Shown here: piece after piece, positions 1 to 5,684 of the stretch
Layout of the letters: each line of letters starts with the position of its first letter
How positions within the stretch are numbered: position 1 is the first letter of the stretch
Source: Bacteroidales bacterium UBA1176
GTDB lineage: Bacteria > Bacteroidota > Bacteroidia > Bacteroidales > WCHB1-69
DNA: 13,379 nt
Direction of reading: 5' to 3'
Assembly: GCA_002311645.1 (NCBI GenBank)
Contig: DBYW01000005.1
Location: 27,241-40,619 of the forward strand
The notes under the pieces: model-generated
What the model saw: the letters and a program-made list of their open reading frames with translations, nothing else
The model's database searches: none
What the model was told of the DNA's origin: nothing
Program-made: the position numbers and the translations under genes

Positions 1-429
1 GGCCAGATGGCCCCCACCACCCTCGAGGGTATGGAGACCGTCACCTCCCCCTACGGCCGTGACCCCAAGATCATGGGACACACCATGCGCATCACCGAGG
101 CCTTGGCCCAACTGCCCGGCACCTACTATGTGACCCGCCAGGCTGTCTACACCCCGGCTCTCGCCCGCAAGTGCAAGAAAGCCATCCGCATGGCCTTCGA
201 AAACCAGAAACTCAACAAGGGCGTTTCCTTCGTCGAAGTGACCTCCAACTGCAACTCAGGCTGGAAAATGACCCCCGTTCAAGCCAACAAATGGATGGAA
301 GAGAACACCCTCAAATACTTCCCGCTCGGCGACATGAAAGTCGACGGCAAGTTCGACCCCAAATTCATCGAACGCGTCGCCACCTTCGACCAACCGAATG
401 AGACGATCTATTCATTGAGAAAAAAATAA
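1..429 (+). CDS. 2-oxoacid:ferredoxin oxidoreductase, beta (thiamine pyrophosphate) subunit, C-terminal part
   Basis: The reading frame is open from base 1, so this is the 3' end of a longer gene; 142 codons remain, roughly the C-terminal half of a family that usually runs about 250-280 residues. It begins with Gly-Gln-Met-Ala-Pro-Thr-Thr followed by Thr-Ser-Pro-Tyr-Gly-Arg-Asp, a stretch typical of the TPP-binding beta subunits of 2-oxoglutarate and 2-oxoisovalerate:ferredoxin oxidoreductases (KorB/VorA type). Such enzymes oxidatively decarboxylate a 2-oxoacid to an acyl-CoA and pass the electrons to ferredoxin in the cytoplasm. The gamma subunit follows after 20 bp, which supports the assignment; alpha and 4Fe-4S subunits would be expected upstream, outside the window. 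The exact substrate (2-oxoglutarate or branched-chain) cannot be read from this fragment. The ATG at base 7 lies inside the conserved region and is not the real start. Confidence 0.9.
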   Translation, partial: GQMAPTTLEGMETVTSPYGRDPKIMGHTMRITEALAQLPGTYYVTRQAVYTPALARKCKKAIRMAFENQKLNKGVSFVEVTSNCNSGWKMTPVQANKWMEENTLKYFPLGDMKVDGKFDPKFIERVATFDQPNETIYSLRKK

Positions 430-449
430 TCAATTAAAATCACAAAGAA

Positions 450-1001
450 ATGACAGAAGAAATAATCATAGCAGGCTTCGGCGGTCAAGGTGTGCTCTCA
501 ATGGGTAAGATCCTGGCTTACGCCGGCATTATGCAAGATAAAGAAGTGAGCTGGTTGCCCTCCTACGGCCCTGAAATGCGCGGCGGCACCTCTAACGTCA
601 CCGTTATCCTCAGCGACGAGCGCATCTGCTCCCCCTACCTCAACCAATTCGACACCGCCATCATCCTCAACCAACAGTCGATGGACAAGTTCGAAAGCGC
701 CGTCAAACCTGGCGGTCTCCTCATCTACGACCCCAACGGCATCACCCATCACCCAACCCGCAAAGATATCAACATCTATCAGGTGGCTGCTGCCGACAAG
801 GCCAACGAACTGGGCATCGCCAAACTGTTCAACATGATTGTCCTCGGCGGTTTCCTCAAGGTTAAACCCCTTGTCACCCCCGAAATGCTTCACAAGGGCC
901 TTGAAAAGTCCCTGCCGGAACGTCACCACCACCTCATCCCTAAGAACGAGGAGGCTGTGGAGATCGGCAAAGGCATCCTGACGCCCTACCATACCATCTA
1001 A
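450..1001 (+). CDS. 2-oxoacid:ferredoxin oxidoreductase, gamma subunit
   Basis: This 183-residue protein begins with the Gly-Phe-Gly-Gly-Gln-Gly-Val motif near residues 9-15 and has Pro-Ser-Tyr-Gly-Pro-Glu-Met-Arg-Gly-Gly-Thr near residues 37-48. Both are hallmarks of the pyruvate/ketoisovalerate oxidoreductase gamma domain (POR family), the small subunit that completes the TPP-dependent enzyme and helps bind CoA. It has no signal peptide or membrane segment, so it acts in the cytoplasm. It lies 20 bp behind the beta subunit and is the last gene of the operon, because a strong intrinsic terminator follows 25 bp after the stop. There is no clear Shine-Dalgarno sequence; the region before the ATG is A-rich, as is common in Bacteroidota. 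As with the beta subunit, 2-oxoglutarate or 2-oxoisovalerate are the likely substrates and the choice stays open. Confidence 0.92.
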   Translation: MTEEIIIAGFGGQGVLSMGKILAYAGIMQDKEVSWLPSYGPEMRGGTSNVTVILSDERICSPYLNQFDTAIILNQQSMDKFESAVKPGGLLIYDPNGITHHPTRKDINIYQVAAADKANELGIAKLFNMIVLGGFLKVKPLVTPEMLHKGLEKSLPERHHHLIPKNEEAVEIGKGILTPYHTI

Positions 1002-1026
1002 TTGATATCATTAATTATTTATATAC

Positions 1027-1057
1027 AATGGCATCCCCCGTGGATGCCATTTTTTTT
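1027..1057 (+). terminator. Rho-independent terminator of the oxidoreductase operon
   Basis: A perfect 10-bp stem (AATGGCATCC at 1027-1036 pairs with GGATGCCATT at 1042-1051) closes a 5-base loop and runs directly into seven T residues (1051-1057). It lies 25 bp behind the gamma subunit stop codon. Confidence 0.93.
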
Positions 1058-1058
1058 C

Positions 1059-1066
1059 TATTTTTG
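1059..1066 (+). promoter_or_regulatory. Bacteroidota-type -7 element for the TerC-family gene
   Basis: TATTTTTG matches the Bacteroidota -7 consensus TAnnTTTG and lies 20 bp before the ATG at 1087. Transcription would start at about 1071-1074, leaving a leader of only some 13-16 bases. No clear -33 TTTG is present; that position falls inside the upstream terminator hairpin. Confidence 0.65.
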
Positions 1067-1086
1067 CGCCTCCAAAATTTTCGACT

Positions 1087-2133
1087 ATGAGTGAGACCAT
1101 TTTCTTCCTGTGCTTTCTGGCACTCATCATCTTCCTCCTCGCTATGGACCTCGGTGTCTTCCATAAGAAGGACAAAGAGGTGACCTTCAAGGAGTCGGCA
1201 ATGTGGACCGGTGTATGGGTGGCCCTCGCCCTCGCCTTTTTCGTCTTCATCCGACTCGAGGGCAACCTCATCCACAATATCCACGACAACCAGTCGCTTA
1301 CGGAAATCACCCAGAAATACCATGAGGACCTGGCAGTCAGCCCCGACGCCCCTTTTGAGGAGAACCTGAAAGCCTACAAGAAAAACCTCGCCCTCGAATA
1401 CATCACCGGCTACGCGATGGAGGAGACCCTCTCCATCGACAACATCTTCGTGATGATCATGATCCTGATGTCCTTCGGTGTGGAGAAGAAATACTACCAC
1501 CGCGTGCTCTTTTACGGCATTCTGGGCGCCATTGTGCTCAGGTTCCTCTTCATCTTCGCCGCCGCCGCGCTCATCCAGAAATTCCATTGGATACTCTTCA
1601 TTTTCGGCGGCATCCTCATCTACTCCGGCGTCAAGATGTTCCTCGAACGGAACAAGGAGGAGCGCATCGACATCGAGAACCACTTTGTGGTGAAGTTCCT
1701 CACCAAACGCAAACTCAGCGTCCCCTATTTCGACGGCCACAACTTCTTCACCAAGGTGGACGGCCGCTGGCTCTGCACCCCCTTGTTCATCGTGCTGGTC
1801 ATCATCGAGCTCTCCGACATCGTCTTCGCCTTCGACTCGGTGCCCGCCGTCTTCTCCGTCACCAGCGACCCCTACATCGTCTTCTTCTCCAACATCTTCG
1901 CCATTATGGGTTTGCGTTCCCTGTTCTTCATGATGGAGAGCGTGCTCGACAAGTTCTGGTTCCTGAAAATCGGCCTTGCCATCCTGCTCACTTTCATTGG
2001 TGTCAAGATGCTGCTGCCCATCATCCACCTCCACATCGGCACCGTCGCTTCCCTATGCGTCATCTTAGGCATCCTCTCCCTGAGCATTGTCATCTCACTG
2101 ATGTTTCCGAAGAAGATTGCGGTTAGCCGTTAG
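1087..2133 (+). CDS. TerC/Alx-family integral membrane protein
   Basis: The 348-residue protein is strongly hydrophobic, with about eight or nine predicted membrane segments (for example residues 5-24, 40-55, 116-131, 137-164, 167-184, 231-251, 262-283, 292-312, 318-340). It carries the two acidic motifs of the TerC family: Glu-Glu-Thr-Leu-Ser-Ile-Asp-Asn at residues 112-119, and Glu-Leu-Ser-Asp-Ile followed by Ala-Phe-Asp-Ser-Val-Pro-Ala at 241-254. Family members include E. coli Alx and tellurite-resistance TerC. They are linked to manganese export and metal or envelope stress, with the acidic motifs thought to bind the metal. The length fits the Alx-like branch. It is a single gene with its own promoter. 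In some bacteria Alx-type genes sit behind a yybP-ykoY manganese riboswitch, but here the leader is far too short for one. The last codons and the TAG stop are made from a 7-bp repeat array (2121-2236). The family call is firm; the transported ion is inferred. Confidence 0.93.
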   Translation: MSETIFFLCFLALIIFLLAMDLGVFHKKDKEVTFKESAMWTGVWVALALAFFVFIRLEGNLIHNIHDNQSLTEITQKYHEDLAVSPDAPFEENLKAYKKNLALEYITGYAMEETLSIDNIFVMIMILMSFGVEKKYYHRVLFYGILGAIVLRFLFIFAAAALIQKFHWILFIFGGILIYSGVKMFLERNKEERIDIENHFVVKFLTKRKLSVPYFDGHNFFTKVDGRWLCTPLFIVLVIIELSDIVFAFDSVPAVFSVTSDPYIVFFSNIFAIMGLRSLFFMMESVLDKFWFLKIGLAILLTFIGVKMLLPIIHLHIGTVASLCVILGILSLSIVISLMFPKKIAVSR

Positions 2134-2236
2134 CCCTTGGCCGTCAGCCGTTGGCCAACAGCAAACATCTAATATCTAAATCTAATAGCTAACAGCCAAT
2201 CGCCAACAGCTAATAGCTATTAGCTAACAGCCAATC
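2121..2236. repeat. Head-to-head array of degenerate 7-bp repeats between convergent genes
   Basis: The stretch divides cleanly into heptamers. Bases 2121-2155 hold five units in one orientation: GGTTAGC, CGTTAGC, CCTTGGC, CGTCAGC, CGTTGGC. From 2154 on, twelve units run in the opposite orientation: GCCAACA, GCAAACA, TCTAATA, TCTAAA (one base short), TCTAATA, GCTAACA, GCCAATC, GCCAACA, GCTAATA, GCTATTA, GCTAACA, GCCAATC. The rough consensus is GCYAAYA. The array covers the whole 76-bp gap and enters both flanking genes: it encodes the last four residues and stop of the TerC-family gene and the last eight residues and stop of the glycosylase gene. Its function is unknown; the two orientations could fold against each other and help end transcription from both sides. 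Confidence 0.85.
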
Positions 2237-2812
2237 ACGTTTGATACAGAACCGATAGAGGCGGAGTGCATCCTCGCCGGCATAGTCCACACCGATGCGC
2301 GGAGTGATTCTCACAAGACCGTCAGGGATCGCACATCCGCGATCCTCCAACCAGATCGTATGACCGTCCAAAGGCACGCCATTGTCGGCTCGTGTCAGTC
2401 CAAGAGCCTTGCAGAGTTTTCCCGGACCGTCAGTCAGGGCCGGGGTCATGTGCTTTTTCCCCGTGCGCTGCAACATCAATTCCTCGCCATGCGTGGGCAA
2501 AATGCCACGTACCAAGACGGCGTCGGGAACACCTTCCACATTGGTGACGAAATTGAGCATCGAGTGCATGCCATAGCAGAGGAACATGTAGACCACCCCG
2601 CCCTCGTGGTACATCATCTCGTTACGTTGCGTCCGACGACCGCCAAATGCGTGCGAGGCACGGTCGTCAACCCCCCTGTAGGCCTCCACTTCCGTAATGA
2701 TCCCTCCTGCCAGCTGCCCATCCTTTATGGTAAAAAGATATTTTCCCAACAAATCGCGGGCAATGGAAAGTACATCGTTTCGTAAAAAATACGATTTTTG
2801 CAGCCGATTCAT
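2210..2812 (-). CDS. 3-methyladenine (alkylpurine) DNA glycosylase, AAG/MPG family
   Basis: The enzyme cuts alkylated or deaminated purines such as 3-methyladenine and hypoxanthine out of DNA, the first step of base excision repair. The 200 residues match the compact bacterial form of the human AAG fold. They include Arg-Asp-Leu-Leu-Gly at 19-23, Thr-Glu-Val-Glu-Ala-Tyr at 40-45, Gly-Gly-Arg-Arg-Thr-Gln-Arg-Asn at 57-64, and Tyr-Gly-Met at 80-82. By alignment with human AAG, Glu43 is the catalytic base, Tyr80 the intercalating residue, His54 and Tyr45 line the base pocket, and Arg102 matches the conserved arginine. The start at 2812 was chosen because the protein family begins there; a longer frame to 2911 would add 33 residues of no recognisable character and overlap the divergent sigma-factor gene. 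The last residues and stop come from the heptamer array. It is transcribed alone and convergent with the TerC-family gene. Confidence 0.93.
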   Translation of the reverse strand: MNRLQKSYFLRNDVLSIARDLLGKYLFTIKDGQLAGGIITEVEAYRGVDDRASHAFGGRRTQRNEMMYHEGGVVYMFLCYGMHSMLNFVTNVEGVPDAVLVRGILPTHGEELMLQRTGKKHMTPALTDGPGKLCKALGLTRADNGVPLDGHTIWLEDRGCAIPDGLVRITPRIGVDYAGEDALRLYRFCIKRDWLLANSY

Positions 2813-2829
2813 GGAAGATGAATTTTCGG

Positions 2830-2837
2830 CAAAATAA
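2830..2837 (-). promoter_or_regulatory. Possible -7 element for the glycosylase gene
   Basis: On the minus strand this reads TTATTTTG, one base off TAnnTTTG, 17 bp before the ATG at 2812. No convincing -33 is seen. The 89-bp divergent region (2813-2901) is AT-rich and should hold promoters for both the glycosylase and the sigma factor; no good -7 match was found for the sigma-factor side. Confidence 0.3.
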
Positions 2838-2901
2838 AAAAAAATTATCATAGACTGCAACATTTTTCTCTGAAAAACGTCTTGTACTTGTCTGCGACAG
2901 T

Positions 2902-3459
2902 ATGGTGACAAAAGAAGAACAAAAGCTGATAGATGGATGTATCCGGGGCAACAGCGCGTGCCAGAAGCAGTTGTACCTTGAATATGGTCCGATGGTCAAA
3001 GGCATCTGCCGACGCTATGCCCCTAATGCGGACGAGACCGAAGATCTGTTCCATGACACCTTTGTCTTCATTCTCACCCACTTCAAAGACTACACGAACA
3101 TCACCTCGCTCGGCGGATGGTTATACCAGATCACGGTGAACAAAGCATTGGACTACTGCCGCAAACGTTCCCGGCACAAAACACAAGCGGTAGAAGATGA
3201 GGATTACCCCAGTCCCGGCCTTTCGTCTCCTATGCCGGAAGTACTCTCCATGGAGCAACTGGTGACGTTCATCAACGAACTGCCAGACCGACAACGTATG
3301 GCGTTCAACTTGTTCTATATCGACGGGTACTCGCAAAAAGAGATGGAAGATATTTTGGAGGAGAGCAGCACCAACGTGCGGACATTGGTTTTCCGTGCCA
3401 AGAGCCGCCTGCGGGAGCGCATTCGGGGATTCCTCAACCATGAGGAGTTCGAATTGTAA
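2902..3459 (+). CDS. ECF-type RNA polymerase sigma factor (sigma-70 family)
   Basis: This 185-residue protein has the two-domain layout of ECF sigma factors. Region 2 (about residues 24-92) includes Asp-Glu-Thr-Glu-Asp-Leu-Phe-His-Asp-Thr-Phe (44-54), which fits the core-binding helix, and Gly-Gly-Trp-Leu-Tyr-Gln-Ile-Thr-Val-Asn-Lys-Ala (71-82), which fits the -10-binding helix. A linker at about 93-115 leads to region 4 (about 125-176), with the helix-turn-helix around Gly-Tyr-Ser-Gln-Lys-Glu-Met and Arg-Thr-Leu-Val-Phe-Arg-Ala-Lys. Such factors redirect RNA polymerase to a small regulon and are usually held by a membrane anti-sigma factor encoded next door. The next gene, 52 bp downstream, encodes a one-pass membrane protein that fits that role. 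It is the first gene of a four-gene same-strand cluster that probably includes its own targets. Its upstream region has no clear standard -7 element, which would allow autoregulation from a different promoter type. Confidence 0.93.
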   Translation: MVTKEEQKLIDGCIRGNSACQKQLYLEYGPMVKGICRRYAPNADETEDLFHDTFVFILTHFKDYTNITSLGGWLYQITVNKALDYCRKRSRHKTQAVEDEDYPSPGLSSPMPEVLSMEQLVTFINELPDRQRMAFNLFYIDGYSQKEMEDILEESSTNVRTLVFRAKSRLRERIRGFLNHEEFEL

Positions 3460-3511
3460 GATATTTATAAACTGAATCTTGAAACAACGACACGATCATA
3501 ACGACAAAGAC

Positions 3512-4378
3512 ATGAAGCTGAAAGACCTATTCGAGAAATACACTCAACCGGTGGACGAGTCCGGATGGGAAACCATTTCCCAAGACCCCGCGTTGGTGCG
3601 CTACAATCGCGGGCGGCGGATACGCCGAATCTGCGGTTACGGCATCCCCGCCGTCGTGGTCACCGCCGCCCTCGTCACTGCGCTAACTTTGGGCATGCGC
3701 CATGCCGAGACACCTGCACCGGAAGTCCCCACTCCCGTCCCGCAAGCCGCACCCGCACCCGTCGCGACCCCGGCCCCGACAGCAAAGACTCTCACACCGT
3801 CCGCCACCGCAACCCCCGATGTTCCCTCACCCGTCACACGCATCTTTGGCGAAGCCGAATCGCCCCGCACTGCCAATGTACCTGTGGATGCAGAAACACA
3901 AAACTCAAAATCCAAATCCCCAAGCGAGTTGCAGCAGAGCCAGAATATCACTCTTCCCGCTGTTGTGGACTTAAAACCTGCACCTTCTGCCGAACAGACG
4001 GAGAGCACTGACAACACCCCCACCCTGTCAACTCCCGAGACCACCATGGACGAACAGAAGAGCCTGGAAGTCGAGCCTGAGGAACCCACTACCGAATCAC
4101 AGTTTGACTTCTTTGTGCCCAACGCCTTCACTCCAAACCATGACGGATTGAACGACAAATTATACATCACGGCCAATTTTGAGCCGAGAACCTACGAAAT
4201 GGCCATCTACAACCGCCGAGGGGAGATGGTTTTTCACACACGTGATCTCGAGACCGGCTGGGACGGCACCTCGCAGGGAAAGGAACTCGCCGGTGAAATC
4301 TACACCTACATCATCAAATACACCGACCCTGACGGCAAGTTGCTGAACCGGCGCGGTCAAGTAATGCTCATCCGGTAA
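3512..4378 (+). CDS. Membrane-anchored, anti-sigma-like protein with a C-terminal T9SS type B sorting domain
   Basis: The 288-residue protein has four visible parts. First is a cytoplasmic N-terminus of about 40 residues with Trp19-Glu and a basic end (Arg-Gly-Arg-Arg-Ile-Arg-Arg). Next comes one membrane segment (about 42-62). Third is a long Pro/Ala/Thr/Ser-rich low-complexity linker (about 65-195). Last is a gliding-motility-type C-terminal domain (about 199-288) with Phe-Val-Pro-Asn-Ala-Phe-Thr-Pro-Asn-His-Asp-Gly-Leu-Asn-Asp at 201-215, Tyr-Asn-Arg-Arg-Gly and Gly-Trp-Asp-Gly. That domain is the T9SS type B sorting signal. The short basic N-terminus plus single helix directly behind an ECF sigma gene is the layout of many Bacteroidota anti-sigma factors; no zinc-binding or FecR domain is seen, so the role is inferred. 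The arrangement is odd, because sorting domains normally sit on proteins with a cleavable signal peptide. The ATG at 3512 was chosen; an in-frame TTG at 3479 would add 11 residues, and neither has a clear ribosome binding site. Confidence 0.83.
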   Translation: MKLKDLFEKYTQPVDESGWETISQDPALVRYNRGRRIRRICGYGIPAVVVTAALVTALTLGMRHAETPAPEVPTPVPQAAPAPVATPAPTAKTLTPSATATPDVPSPVTRIFGEAESPRTANVPVDAETQNSKSKSPSELQQSQNITLPAVVDLKPAPSAEQTESTDNTPTLSTPETTMDEQKSLEVEPEEPTTESQFDFFVPNAFTPNHDGLNDKLYITANFEPRTYEMAIYNRRGEMVFHTRDLETGWDGTSQGKELAGEIYTYIIKYTDPDGKLLNRRGQVMLIR

Positions 4379-4384
4379 AAGAAC

Positions 4385-5674
4385 ATGACAACACACTTAG
4401 ACAGAAGCATTGCTCCCGAACGGCATCCTGTCACAAATATAAGCCTTGTCCCTCCCCGACGCCACGATCTGTCCAACGGGATTCCCGTTTTCATCATCGA
4501 CAACCCCACCCTCGACCTCATCCATCTGAACATTGAACTCTCGGTAGGGTCGTTGCACGAGACTGTCAAGCACGCTCTACGCTTTGCCTATTTCCTGCTC
4601 AAGGAAAGCTCTCCCCGGCATACAGCCGCCGAGATGGACGGACTGCTCGACTTTCACGGTGCCACCTACAGCGTTTCGGTCACCCTCGACAGAATCCAGC
4701 TCAAGATAACTATACCCAAAAAGACTGTGCCGCACATCCTGCCGGCCATCTTCGAGTTTATTTCGTCTCCCACCTATCGAGAAGAAAACCTTGAGATATA
4801 CAAAGAACGAAAAATCAAGGATTTGGAATACTCTTCCCAAAAGATGGACGTGCGTTGTTCGCAATTAGCGTTGCACGCACTTTTCGGAGACGCCTTGGCT
4901 GCGGGGCGGTTTTCGACCCCTGAGACCATGCGGGCAGTGACCATCATGCAGATGGAGACGTGCCACCGCACCACATTCTGCGCAGAGAACATGCGCATCT
5001 ATGCCACGGGCAATTTCGACAGCACCTTGGAACGCTGCATCGACGAACTGTTCGGTCAAACACCTCACGGCACGCCCGCGCCTCGCATTCATGACCTCGC
5101 CCTTTTCAAGGAGAGCAAGCCCCTCATTCAGGAAGAGCGGCCCGACAGCGTGCAATCCTCCATCATGCTCTGCCGCCCTGCCGTCGGTTTCGCAGACCCC
5201 AGCCGCCGTGACCTGACCATCCTGTCCACGCTCACCGGAGGATATTTCGGTTCCCGCCTTATGCAACGGCTGCGCGAAAAAGAGGGCTATACCTACGGCG
5301 CATACGCCGACCTCACCTTCTTTGGAAACCAGTCGCTCTTCTCCATCAGCAGCGACGTGAATGCTCAAGACACCCCCGCAGCCGTCGACGCCTGCTTCGA
5401 GGAGATGGCACTACTCTGCCAGGAACCCGTCGGCGAAGAGGAACTCAGCCTCGTACGACGGCATATCGAAGGGAGCCTTCTTCGCGATGTGGAGAACTCG
5501 GTATCTTACATGAGGAAAATAGCACATTGGCACGCCCGCGGACTCGACGAAAAAGAATTCCAGACCATGCTCCGACACGTTAACGATATTACCGCAGAAC
5601 AGATTCAAAGATTATCAAAAAAATTCTTTGAGCACAATAAATTCACCCAAATCATCGTTGGAAACACTTTATAA
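4385..5674 (+). CDS. M16 (insulinase/processing-peptidase) family protein lacking the zinc motif
   Basis: The 429-residue protein has the two-lobed M16B layout and normal length. The C-terminal lobe is well conserved, with Gly-Gly-Tyr-Phe-Gly-Ser-Arg-Leu at 285-292 and Leu-Arg-Glu-Lys-Glu-Gly-Tyr-Thr-Tyr-Gly at 296-305; Arg297 and Tyr304 match the Arg/Tyr substrate-binding pair of the family. In the N-terminal lobe, where active members have His-x-x-Glu-His, this protein reads Arg-Phe-Ala-Tyr-Phe (66-70), so two zinc ligands and the catalytic glutamate are absent. A Glu near 148 may match the third ligand. It is therefore probably an inactive, substrate-binding homologue of the kind that elsewhere pairs with an active M16 partner; no partner is encoded in the window. 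There is no signal peptide, so a cytoplasmic location is expected, which is unusual between two genes for envelope proteins. It starts 6 bp after the preceding stop and ends 10 bp before the next start, so co-transcription is very likely. Confidence 0.88.
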   Translation: MTTHLDRSIAPERHPVTNISLVPPRRHDLSNGIPVFIIDNPTLDLIHLNIELSVGSLHETVKHALRFAYFLLKESSPRHTAAEMDGLLDFHGATYSVSVTLDRIQLKITIPKKTVPHILPAIFEFISSPTYREENLEIYKERKIKDLEYSSQKMDVRCSQLALHALFGDALAAGRFSTPETMRAVTIMQMETCHRTTFCAENMRIYATGNFDSTLERCIDELFGQTPHGTPAPRIHDLALFKESKPLIQEERPDSVQSSIMLCRPAVGFADPSRRDLTILSTLTGGYFGSRLMQRLREKEGYTYGAYADLTFFGNQSLFSISSDVNAQDTPAAVDACFEEMALLCQEPVGEEELSLVRRHIEGSLLRDVENSVSYMRKIAHWHARGLDEKEFQTMLRHVNDITAEQIQRLSKKFFEHNKFTQIIVGNTL

Positions 5675-5677
5675 TCG

Positions 5678-5682
5678 AAGGA
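5678..5682 (+). promoter_or_regulatory. Ribosome binding site deciding the start at 5685
   Basis: AAGGA lies two bases before the ATG at 5685 and just behind the TAA at 5672-5674. Together with the signal peptide that begins at this ATG, it favours 5685 over an in-frame ATG at 5628 inside the preceding gene. The spacing is shorter than usual. Confidence 0.5.
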
Positions 5683-5684
5683 TT

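Noticed and set aside
1058..1086. yybP-ykoY manganese riboswitch before the TerC-family gene
   Set aside because: Only about 30 bases separate the upstream terminator from the start codon, far too few for the aptamer.
1015..2034. Long open frame of 339 codons on the minus strand
   Set aside because: It is fully antisense to the TerC-family gene; its extreme Asp/Glu/His composition is what hydrophobic codons give on the opposite strand.
2121..2236. CRISPR-like array
   Set aside because: The units are 7 bp with no spacers and they switch orientation, so this is a simple tandem repeat.
2813..2911. N-terminal extension of the DNA glycosylase to an ATG at 2911
   Set aside because: It would overlap the divergent sigma-factor gene and adds residues with no family similarity; the family N-terminus starts at 2812.
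5628..5684. Earlier in-frame ATG for the secreted protein
   Set aside because: It lies inside the M16-family gene and would put 19 residues in front of a clear signal peptide; AAGGA and the signal peptide support 5685.
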